Shown: piece after piece, positions 52,099-58,745 of the stretch
Layout: every line of letters starts with the position of its first letter
Position numbering within the stretch: position 1 is the first letter of the stretch
Origin: an uncultured Bacteroidales bacterium
GTDB taxonomy: Bacteria > Bacteroidota > Bacteroidia > Bacteroidales > Bacteroidaceae
Length of the DNA: 58,745 nucleotides
NCBI GenBank assembly: GCA_902788275.1
Contig: CADAJV010000020.1
Span: forward strand, 1 to 58,745
Direction: 5' to 3'
The notes under the pieces: model-generated
Told to the model about the DNA's origin: nothing
The model's input: the letters and a program-made list of their open reading frames with translations, nothing else
The model's database searches: none
Made by a program: the position numbers and the translations under genes

Positions 52099-53355
52099 AT
52101 GCCTAACAAAAGCAACGACAAACAGAGGTGCTCTTTCTGCGGACGTAATGTGTCCGAAGTAAAGATGCTTATCTCGGGGCTCAACAGTTGTATCTGTGAT
52201 GACTGTGTACGCAGTGCCATGGAGGTTATAGAGGCAGAGAGCTTGTCACGACACATTAAGGGTAGTGGCAGGTTTAACACTGACTTCAAAAACGTGCCTA
52301 AACCCAAGGAGATTAAGGCTTTTCTTGACGAGTATGTCATCGGTCAGGACGATGCCAAGAAAACTTTGGCTGTAGCTGTTTACAATCACTATAAGCGCTT
52401 GTCGCAGAAAGATAGTGCTGACGTTGATGTGGAGATTGAAAAGAGCAACATCATTATGGTCGGCTCTACCGGTACGGGCAAGACGTTGCTTGCGCGTACT
52501 ATTTCTCGCCTTATCAAGGTTCCTTTTACTATAGTGGATGCAACGGTGTTTACCGAGGCCGGCTATGTGGGCGAAGATATTGAGAGTATCCTTACTCGCT
52601 TGCTGCAGGCTGCCGACTATGACCAAAAGGCTGCGGAGTGTGGTATAGTGTTTATTGATGAGATTGATAAGATTGCACGCAAGGGGGACAATCCCTCCAT
52701 TACTCGAGACGTGAGCGGAGAGGGTGTGCAGCAAGGTCTGCTGAAACTGCTGGAGGGGTCGGTGGTGAATGTTCCGCCAAAGGGTGGTCGCAAGCATCCT
52801 GACCAGGACTATATTCATCTGGACACCAAGAATATTCTCTTTATATGCGGCGGAGCATTTGACGGCATAGAGCGTAAGATTGCGCAGCGCCTAAACACCC
52901 ATGTGGTTGGCTATAACTCGGTGCAGAACACCATGAAGATTGACAAGGATAATCTGATGCGTTATATTTTGCCGCAGGATCTGAAATCTTTTGGTCTTAT
53001 ACCTGAAATAATCGGCCGCCTGCCTATCCTCACTTATCTCAACCCTCTGGACAGGGAAGCCTTGCGCCGCATACTGACTGAACCAAAGAACTCCATCATT
53101 CGTCAATATCAGAAGATGATGGATATGGATGGCGTGAAGATGGATATTGACGCCGAAGCTTTGGAGTATATAGTGGATAAGGCCATGGAGTATAAGCTTG
53201 GGGCAAGGGGACTTCGCTCAATAGTCGAAGGCATACTGCGTGATGTGTTATATGAAATCCCCTCATCTGGCAAACAGCATTTCCGACTGACGGCAAAATA
53301 TGCAAGAGAACATTTTGACATCAATCTTTCATTACAAATGACAGGGGCTGCCTAA
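52099..53355 (+). CDS. clpX: Clp protease ATP-binding subunit ClpX
   Basis: ClpX is the AAA+ unfoldase that feeds ClpP. The N-terminal zinc-binding domain has [12 protein letters not shown] and CICDDC. Walker A is GSTGTGKT, Walker [12 protein letters not shown], and the pore and ClpP-contact regions follow ([26 protein letters not shown]). The start at 52099 is chosen because MPNKSND and the zinc domain begin there; an in-frame ATG at 52054 would add 15 residues (WWTASWRR...) overlapping clpP and without family support. The 418-aa length is normal. The stop codon lies inside the terminator hairpin. Confidence 0.95.
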   Translation: MPNKSNDKQRCSFCGRNVSEVKMLISGLNSCICDDCVRSAMEVIEAESLSRHIKGSGRFNTDFKNVPKPKEIKAFLDEYVIGQDDAKKTLAVAVYNHYKRLSQKDSADVDVEIEKSNIIMVGSTGTGKTLLARTISRLIKVPFTIVDATVFTEAGYVGEDIESILTRLLQAADYDQKAAECGIVFIDEIDKIARKGDNPSITRDVSGEGVQQGLLKLLEGSVVNVPPKGGRKHPDQDYIHLDTKNILFICGGAFDGIERKIAQRLNTHVVGYNSVQNTMKIDKDNLMRYILPQDLKSFGLIPEIIGRLPILTYLNPLDREALRRILTEPKNSIIRQYQKMMDMDGVKMDIDAEALEYIVDKAMEYKLGARGLRSIVEGILRDVLYEIPSSGKQHFRLTAKYAREHFDINLSLQMTGAA

Positions 53356-53371
53356 GGGCTCCTGTTTTTTT
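53341..53371 (+). terminator. Terminator of the tig-clpP-clpX operon
   Basis: CAGGGGC pairs with GCTCCTG (one G-U), loop TGCCTAAGG, followed by seven T. The clpX stop codon (53353-53355) is within the loop. Confidence 0.8.
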
Positions 53372-53377
53372 GCTCTT

Positions 53378-53423
53378 TATGGCATTCATAATTGTTTAAT
53401 TATGGCATTCATAATTGTTTAAT
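53378..53423. repeat. Perfect tandem duplication of 23 bp
   Basis: Positions 53378-53400 and 53401-53423 are identical; the unit begins TATGGCATTCATAATTG. It lies between the clpX terminator and the recQ promoter. Probably a replication slippage product; no role is evident. Confidence 0.85.
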
Positions 53424-53477
53424 CAAGTCATTTAGAACTTTTTTTTCCGATATTATATTTTTTTTCGGGAAAAATAC

Positions 53478-53507
53478 TTGTTGTTCGGAAATGTTGTTAT
53501 AATTTTG
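53478..53507 (+). promoter_or_regulatory. recQ promoter
   Basis: TTG (53478-53480), 19 bp, then TAATTTTG (53500-53507) fit the Bacteroidetes sigma-factor consensus. The recQ start is about 41 bp downstream. It is the best-matching promoter in the window. Confidence 0.7.
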
Positions 53508-53548
53508 TTTAGCGGAATATTTGGTGATTATATTCGGGAACAAAATAT

Positions 53549-56119
53549 ATGGCAAGTAATAGCAAGAAAATATTCGATTGTCTGAAGCACTATTTCGGTT
53601 TTGACAAGTTTAAGGGCGACCAGGAGAAGGTCATCCAGAATGTGCTTGATGGCAACGATACTTTTGTGCTGATGCCTACGGGCGGCGGCAAGTCGCTGTG
53701 TTATCAGTTGCCTGCGCTGATGATGGAGGGTACAGCCATTGTTATCTCTCCCCTCATAGCACTAATGAAAAATCAGGTTGATGCCATTCGTATGCAGGTG
53801 GAGGAGGAGCACTTGGCTCACTTTATGAACTCGACCTTGTCTCGCCAGGAATTGATAGACGTGCAGAATGATGTGTTGGAAGGCAAGGTCAAGATGCTGT
53901 ATGTAGCTCCTGAGACGCTCACCAAGCCTGCCAACAGCGATTTTTTCTGTAAGGCAAATATTTCCTTCTTTGCTATAGATGAGGCGCACTGTATATCAGA
54001 GTGGGGACACGATTTTCGTTTCGAGTATCGTGAGATACGGCCGGCTATTAACATGATTACGATGAAGAAGGTCGGTATAGCCTCAGATGTAGTGGAGAGG
54101 TTTATGTCTATCCACAAAAACATCAGGGCTAATTTGATAAACGACAGCTTCTCGTTTGATGATTTCAAACTGATGGTAAAGGCTATTTTCCCTCAGTTTG
54201 CCAGTGTTGATACTGACGAAGATGAGGAGACACCCAAGCACAGTGATGTTGACGATGTTGTTGAAATGCTTTGGGACAAAGCTACGGTCCAATTTGCCCC
54301 GAAGGATGCAACAGATGGCCAGCTAACCCAGGAGAAGCTGGCACGTCTGCTGAAAGAAGAATGTGATGACAGTCTCATGCCTTTGGTGGAAGCTATGCGC
54401 AGTACGGTGGCGTATTTGTATGATATACTGCAGGCCACCAAGAAGCGGCCGCCCATTATGGCGCTTACGGCTACGGCAACTGATAAGGTTAGGCTGGATA
54501 TAAAGAAGAACCTTGGAATCCTTGAGGCGACCGAGTTTAAGAGTTCTTTCAATCGTCCTAACCTGTATTACGAGGTGCGGCCCAAGACTAAAAATATTGA
54601 TAAGGATATTATAAAGTTTATATCCGAGCGGCCACGTAAGAGTGGTATCATCTATTGCCTCAGTCGCAAGGAGGTGGAGCGCCTGGCCCAGGTGCTGCAG
54701 GCTAATGGCATCAAGGCTGCACCTTATCATGCTGGCATGGAGGCTCAAGACCGTTCTAAGACTCAAGATGATTTCCTAATGGAACGAATCAAGGTGATAG
54801 TGGCCACTATTGCGTTTGGCATGGGTATAGACAAACCCGATGTGAGGTATGTAATCCATTTTGATATACCCAAGAGCCTTGAGGGTTATTATCAGGAGAC
54901 CGGCCGGGCTGGCCGTGACGGCCGTGAGGGTTACTGCCTTGCATTCTATTCTCATAAGGACCTCCGCAAACTTGAGAAATTTATGGAGGACAAACCTGTC
55001 AGTGAGCAAGATATAGGACGACAGTTGCTCCGTGAGACTGCTGCTTATGCAGAGTCATCCGTATGCAGACGTAAGTTGTTGCTGCATTATTTTGGAGAGG
55101 ACTATACTCAGGAGAACTGCCATAATTGTGATAATTGTAAACACCCCAAGACTAAAGTGGAAGCAAAAGACCAACTTTGTAATGTTATAGAGATTATTCA
55201 GGCTGTTAAGGAAAATTTCTCTGAGGAGCACATCATAGACATTGCTTTAGGCAATGAGACGGATGCCGTGCTGGAGTATAAACACAATGAACTTGAGTTG
55301 TTTGGAATAGGCGAAGGCGATGAACGCACCCTATGGCAGTCAGTAGTGCGTCAGGCGCTGTTGGCAGAATATCTGGATAAGAATAAGGAAAATCAGGGTG
55401 CCCTGCGTATAACCTCAAAGGGAAAGAAATTCTTTAAGAAGCCTACTGATTTTACTGTCTCCCTTGACACCGATTTTGACGAAGAGGGTGATGCTGTTGA
55501 CCCTGAGGGATTTAGTGAAAGCAATGCCCTTGACCAAGAGCTCTTTGAGATGCTCGTTGACCTTCGCAACAAGGTTGCCAAGGAGAAAGGCAAGCCGCCA
55601 TACGTGATATTCCAAGACCCGTCGCTGGAGGCCATGGCTACCACTTATCCTATCACCAGTGAGGAGTTGCTTAATATTCCCGGGGTGGGGGCTGGCAAGG
55701 TGAAGAAGTATGGTAAAGAGTTCATTGATCTCATTAAGCGTCATTGTGAGGACAACGAAATAGAGCGTCCCGAGGATTTCCGTATCCGCACTGTGCCCAA
55801 CAAGTCAAAACTGAAGATCAATATCATTCAGAACATCGACCGAAAGGTGGATTTGGACGATTATGCTGAGGCTAACCGTATTGACTTCGACGACCTGCTT
55901 GACGAGATTGACTCTATCGTCTATTCGGGCACAAAAATCAACATCGACTATTTTGTAGAGGCCGTTATCGACGAGGATAAAATCAACGAGATATACGATT
56001 ATTTTGATGAGGCTGAAACCGATGATATCGAGAAGGCCAAGGATGAGCTTGGCGACGACTTCTCAAAGGAGGAGATTCGTCTTGTCAGAATCAAATACCT
56101 CTCGGATAATGCTAATTAG
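53549..56119 (+). CDS. recQ: ATP-dependent DNA helicase RecQ with insertion in the first RecA-like domain (856 aa)
   Basis: RecQ unwinds DNA in recombination and repair. Walker A MPTGGGKSLCYQ (residues about 42-53), DEAH in IDEAHCISEWGHDF (about 143-156), ALTATATDKV, and IAFGMGIDKPDVRYVIHFDIPKSLEGYYQETGRAGRDG (motifs V-VI, written across a continuous segment near 420-460) are split here as AFGMGIDKPD and QETGRAGRDG. The zinc-binding site is CRRKLLLHYF with CHNCDNC. An HRDC domain (about 655-740) is followed by an acidic C-terminal tail. Between RPAINMI (about 170) and PPIMALTATAT (about 300) there are roughly 130 extra residues with an acidic centre (DTDEDEETP); most family members have only a few residues there. 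Helicase motifs are intact, so activity is likely. Confidence 0.9.
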   Translation: MASNSKKIFDCLKHYFGFDKFKGDQEKVIQNVLDGNDTFVLMPTGGGKSLCYQLPALMMEGTAIVISPLIALMKNQVDAIRMQVEEEHLAHFMNSTLSRQELIDVQNDVLEGKVKMLYVAPETLTKPANSDFFCKANISFFAIDEAHCISEWGHDFRFEYREIRPAINMITMKKVGIASDVVERFMSIHKNIRANLINDSFSFDDFKLMVKAIFPQFASVDTDEDEETPKHSDVDDVVEMLWDKATVQFAPKDATDGQLTQEKLARLLKEECDDSLMPLVEAMRSTVAYLYDILQATKKRPPIMALTATATDKVRLDIKKNLGILEATEFKSSFNRPNLYYEVRPKTKNIDKDIIKFISERPRKSGIIYCLSRKEVERLAQVLQANGIKAAPYHAGMEAQDRSKTQDDFLMERIKVIVATIAFGMGIDKPDVRYVIHFDIPKSLEGYYQETGRAGRDGREGYCLAFYSHKDLRKLEKFMEDKPVSEQDIGRQLLRETAAYAESSVCRRKLLLHYFGEDYTQENCHNCDNCKHPKTKVEAKDQLCNVIEIIQAVKENFSEEHIIDIALGNETDAVLEYKHNELELFGIGEGDERTLWQSVVRQALLAEYLDKNKENQGALRITSKGKKFFKKPTDFTVSLDTDFDEEGDAVDPEGFSESNALDQELFEMLVDLRNKVAKEKGKPPYVIFQDPSLEAMATTYPITSEELLNIPGVGAGKVKKYGKEFIDLIKRHCEDNEIERPEDFRIRTVPNKSKLKINIIQNIDRKVDLDDYAEANRIDFDDLLDEIDSIVYSGTKINIDYFVEAVIDEDKINEIYDYFDEAETDDIEKAKDELGDDFSKEEIRLVRIKYLSDNAN

Positions 56120-56139
56120 CAAAATATTATAGACAACGA

Positions 56140-56182
56140 AGAGAGGCTGACGCACAGGATGGCGCCAGCCTCTCTTTATGAT
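56140..56182 (+). terminator. Terminator after recQ
   Basis: AGAGAGGCTG (56140-56149) pairs with CAGCCTCTCT (56166-56175), followed by TTATGATTTTTT. The hairpin may also serve the convergent minus-strand gene. Confidence 0.75.
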
Positions 56183-56196
56183 TTTTTCTTGTCATG

Positions 56197-56748
56197 CTAT
56201 CTGATGTCAACCACCTTGCCGTGCTTGATGCGGAAGGTAACCTCGGCATCTGGCATGTTATATGTCTTGGTCTTCTTCCTGTCGGTCCATACCGCGTTGG
56301 CCTTAGTCATGCAGAGGATGTGGTCGCCGTTATCCAGTTTTGAGGCATCAAGATATACGGTGATGATGGGCCCGTCGTTTCCTTTGAAATCCTCGCTCCG
56401 AGTGCTTACTACCATTACCATCAGCTGGTTGGGATATCTCTTGGTGTTCCATGCCAAAACGGCTTGGTGGTTAGCATTCCATCTCTCGGATGGACTGTGG
56501 GCAACACTCCTGTCACCGTCATGCAGAAAGATATCGGCCGAGTCAGGCGCAGTCAGATAGCACTGCAGGCAGGTAAAAGGCACGGCGTTGGTCAGACTCA
56601 CTTGTACAGGAACCCTGGTCAGGTCCTTGGTCGGCAGCACACTCAAACTAACAGCGTTCTGTGTATTAAGAGTGTCGTTGTCAGTGGTGGCAGCATGTAA
56701 GCCTGCGGCCATAAAGACCATAATGGCAATGGCAAACAGTTTTCTCAT
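56197..56748 (-). CDS. Secreted beta-sandwich protein, function unknown (183 aa)
   Basis: A clear signal peptide (MRKLFAIAIMVFMAAGLHAA) is followed by a single beta-rich domain. The pattern VPVQVSLTNAVPFTCLQCYLTAP, HDGDRSVAHSPSERWNANHQAVLAWNT, GPIITVYLDAS and GDHILCMTKANAVW resembles cohesin-like or related carbohydrate-binding folds, but I cannot name a family. Its start lies 28 bp after the stop of the zinc-ribbon coiled-coil gene, so they may be co-transcribed. Confidence 0.65.
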   Translation of the reverse strand: MRKLFAIAIMVFMAAGLHAATTDNDTLNTQNAVSLSVLPTKDLTRVPVQVSLTNAVPFTCLQCYLTAPDSADIFLHDGDRSVAHSPSERWNANHQAVLAWNTKRYPNQLMVMVVSTRSEDFKGNDGPIITVYLDASKLDNGDHILCMTKANAVWTDRKKTKTYNMPDAEVTFRIKHGKVVDIR

Positions 56749-56776
56749 TTTCTTGTCTGACTATTTATAGTGAGCA

Positions 56777-57610
56777 TTATTCTGCCTTCTTGGTTTGACG
56801 GCGGCGACGTGTGGTTTTCTTTTCTTCTTCAGCGGTATTCTCAATCTGTACGCCGGCCAGCTCGGGATCAATGAGTATGCGGCCGCAGTATTCGCAGACA
56901 ATGATTTTCTTATGCATGCGTACATCCAGCTGACGCTGGGGCGGAATCTTGTTGAAGCAGCCGCCGCAGGCATCGCGCTGCACATAAACAATGCCAAGAC
57001 CATTGTGGCTGTTCTTGCGGATACGCTTGAAAGAGGTGAGCAGGCGATAATCAATGGTTGACTCCAGAATCTTGGCCTCGTCGCGGAGGTTGTCTTCTTC
57101 CACCCTTGTCTCGGCAATAATCTCCTCTAGCTCCGAGCGCTTAGCCTCCAGGTCGCCCTGACGCTCTTCCCTTGTCTCGAGGTTCTCCTTGATAGATGAT
57201 TCGCAGTTTTTCTTAAAATCATTAGCCTCGCGTATTTTCTTGTCGCGCAGTTGAATCTCCAGCTCCTGATATTCAATCTCCTTGCTCAGCGAATCATATT
57301 CGCGGTTGTTGCGTACATTGTCAAGGTGGGATTTGCAGCGCTCAATAGCGGTTTGAGCCTGAATTTTATCCTCATTCCATCGATTGATGTCAGAGTTGAC
57401 ATTCTTGAGGTCCTCCTGCAGTCGGGCGATGCGGGCGCCCAGGCCTTCAATCTCGTCCTCCAGGTCTTGCACCTCCAGGGGCAGCTCGCCGCGGATGGTG
57501 CGGATGTCGTCAATCTTTGACAGCACGGTCTGGTACTTGTACAGGCTTTTCAGCTTTTGTTCTACGGTCATCTCCGTAGGAGAGGTAACTTTTTTTGTTT
57601 CTTTTGTCAT
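56777..57610 (-). CDS. Coiled-coil C4-type zinc-ribbon protein (277 aa)
   Basis: Residues about 20-190 form a long coiled coil of heptads (LEVQDLEDEIEGLGARIARLQEDLKNV; RDEAKILESTIDYRLL). A C4 zinc ribbon follows: CGGCFNKIPPQRQLD and VCEYCGRILID. The last 25 residues are Lys/Arg-rich. This is the family often annotated as zinc-ribbon protein CT398/PF02591, thought to interact with nucleic acids or export components; the role is not firmly known. It follows the Nif3 gene by 24 bp, a pairing seen across Bacteroidetes. Confidence 0.85.
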   Translation of the reverse strand: MTKETKKVTSPTEMTVEQKLKSLYKYQTVLSKIDDIRTIRGELPLEVQDLEDEIEGLGARIARLQEDLKNVNSDINRWNEDKIQAQTAIERCKSHLDNVRNNREYDSLSKEIEYQELEIQLRDKKIREANDFKKNCESSIKENLETREERQGDLEAKRSELEEIIAETRVEEDNLRDEAKILESTIDYRLLTSFKRIRKNSHNGLGIVYVQRDACGGCFNKIPPQRQLDVRMHKKIIVCEYCGRILIDPELAGVQIENTAEEEKKTTRRRRQTKKAE

Positions 57611-57634
57611 ATTAGTAAGAGTTGTGATATTTAT

Positions 57635-58411
57635 TTACAAATATAATATTGGATTAGTGTTAACCTTAGTGATGTAGGTGGGAACACTTGGATAATCCCG
57701 GCTGATGATGCGCTGCAGCAGGTAAGGCGTAAACTGCTCACTTTGGTAATGACCTATAGCCATAACCTGTATTATTTGTTCCAAGCCAAAGAACTGGTGA
57801 TAGTGAACCTCGCCAGTTATGAACGCATCGGCCCCTTGGTCCACAGCCTCAGCCAGGAGGAAATCGCCGGCACCGCCACAGAGGGCAACCCTGCTTATGG
57901 GACGCTCCAGCAAGTCATTGCACATTGCGCACTTCACCGAGAACACATCCTTTACCTTTGCAACGAAATTCACGGCCGTCATGGGGTGTGTCAGGGTGCC
58001 GATGATGCCGCTGCCACCGCCGTTGCTGCTCTGTTGCAGCAATGCTGTGTCATGCAGTGCCAGCCTTGAGGCAATCTCAAAGTTGACGCCCTCCCGGCTG
58101 TTGTCGAGGTTGGTGTGGGCAGCATAGACAGTTATGCCGTGTATTACGGCATAGCGCACACATCGCTCCACTTGGGAAGCGTCGCCCAGCCTTCGCAGGG
58201 GGCGGAAGAGCAGCGGGTGGTGGGCTACAACCATGTTGCAACCTTTCTCTACAGCTTCGGCCAGCACCTCCTCCGTTACGTCTAAACACAATACGACCCC
58301 TGAAACCTCCGCTTCTGTCACACCCACCTGCAGGCCGGCATTATCGTACTCTTCCTGCAAGGGCAGAGGCGCGAATTTTTCAAGGGTCGCAATGACATCC
58401 TTTATTTTCAC
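57635..58411 (-). CDS. Nif3-like dinuclear metal centre protein (258 aa)
   Basis: This family (Nif3/YbgI, hexameric) binds two metals; its cellular role is not settled. The family features are MKIKDVIATLEKFAPLPLQEEYDNAGLQVG, metal-binding MVVAHHPLLFRPLRR, VYAAHTNLDNSREGVN, and the second metal site DAFITGEVHYHQ near residue 215. The usual short-form length of about 250-260 aa fits. On the minus strand TACCTTTG (58441-58448) may be its -7 box, 30 bp upstream. Confidence 0.88.
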   Translation of the reverse strand: MKIKDVIATLEKFAPLPLQEEYDNAGLQVGVTEAEVSGVVLCLDVTEEVLAEAVEKGCNMVVAHHPLLFRPLRRLGDASQVERCVRYAVIHGITVYAAHTNLDNSREGVNFEIASRLALHDTALLQQSSNGGGSGIIGTLTHPMTAVNFVAKVKDVFSVKCAMCNDLLERPISRVALCGGAGDFLLAEAVDQGADAFITGEVHYHQFFGLEQIIQVMAIGHYQSEQFTPYLLQRIISRDYPSVPTYITKVNTNPILYL

Positions 58412-58490
58412 GTTCTACCGTTATTATCTCTTTTCGTCGGCAAAGGTAATAAAAATTTAGGAATTAGGACATCGTAGATGGATTTTTTTA

Positions 58491-58572
58491 GGCAACAATA
58501 TAGCAGTTGGCACAGATTATAGTCTCTGCGAAATAGTCATGCTCTCTCTGTGCCAACATCTGTGTCATTGCC
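58491..58572. repeat. 82-bp inverted-repeat element (uninterrupted copy)
   Basis: The left end GGCAACAATATAGCAGTTGG and the right end, read in reverse, GGCAATGACACAGATGTTGG match as imperfect terminal repeats (19 of 25 positions over the full 25-bp arms). The internal CTCTGCGAAATAGTCAT parallels the copy at 33488. It lies upstream of the Nif3 gene. No coding capacity. Confidence 0.55.
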
Positions 58573-58660
58573 TATATTGCATACATTCCTGCATTGTTTC
58601 GTTTAAAGAGCTGAAAAACAGATGGTTTAATATGCAGGGTGATTTTGTCCTGTGGAAATC

Positions 58661-58745
58661 AAAACTAAAAGCCTTGAAAAAAAATCTAAGAGCCTCGAAA
58701 CCAAATCTAAGAGCCTTGAAAATGACAGCTCGAGGCTCTTAGATT
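58661..58745. repeat. 21-bp tandem repeats with terminal 12-bp inverted repeat
   Basis: Three units start at 58661, 58682 and 58703 (core CTAAGAGCCT). The arm AATCTAAGAGCC (58704-58715) pairs with GGCTCTTAGATT (58734-58745). On the minus strand the unit resembles the one at 33831 (GG.TTC....GC..TTAGATTT, 15 of 21 positions). The element may continue beyond the window edge. Confidence 0.65.

Noticed and set aside
58539..58742. 67-codon frame with repeated LRALK
   Set aside because: The periodic peptide is the translation of the 21-bp tandem repeat and runs to the window edge.

Overview
The window is from a Bacteroidales chromosome, most like Prevotellaceae. The evidence is promoter elements of the Bacteroidetes type (TTG/TTTG then TAnnTTTG), few Shine-Dalgarno sequences, a Mfa/Fim-type (type V) pilus locus, DUF3575/DUF3868, DUF1460 and DUF1599 proteins, and the conserved order DUF1599 - BT_3928-like - tpiA - SPOR protein - folE. 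Genus-level assignment is not possible from the sequence alone.

Region 1 (about 241-32574, all on the minus strand) is a surface-structure locus of nine genes read right to left: DUF3575 outer-membrane protein, DUF3868/OmpA-like protein with C-terminal TPR-like repeats, a fimbrillin lipoprotein (623 aa), a Mfa2/FimB-type anchor (328 aa), a second fimbrillin-like lipoprotein (603 aa), a fimbrillin-family lipoprotein (382 aa), a giant secreted repeat protein (3643 aa), a REP-type tyrosine transposase (RAYT) flanked by three REP-like hairpins, and a second giant repeat protein (3961 aa). Both giants consist largely of 'VYGGG..G.V.GnT.V.I.GG' repeats, probably a very long beta-solenoid. The first ends in a type IX secretion-like C-terminal tail and the second does not. 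The linkage of a type V pilus operon to two giant solenoids is the most unusual feature here.

Region 2 (about 32575-33948) has no convincing gene but is dense in structure. It holds the fimbrial promoter with a 5' hairpin, a cluster of dyads, a perfect 24-bp inverted repeat around an AT-rich 171-bp segment (candidate invertible promoter or relic), a 148-bp palindromic element inserted in another inverted-repeat element, and 21-bp tandem repeats. Relatives of three of these lie at the two ends of the window.

Region 3 (33949-44895) is housekeeping: folB and a DUF1460 amidase-like protein leftward, then rightward DUF1599, a DoxX-like membrane protein reading in frame into triosephosphate isomerase, a SPOR protein, folE, transketolase, rpiB, nth, pgk and a substrate-binding lipoprotein. 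It links glycolysis and the pentose phosphate pathway (tpiA, pgk, tkt, rpiB) with pterin/folate synthesis (folB, folE).

Region 4 (45173-58745) holds a TPR protein, a small zinc-ribbon protein, a possible tiny lipoprotein, tRNA-Arg(TCT), an agmatine deiminase-family enzyme, the proteostasis set tig-clpP-clpX, a RecQ helicase with an unusual insertion of about 130 residues, and on the minus strand a small secreted protein, a coiled-coil zinc-ribbon protein and a Nif3-family protein.
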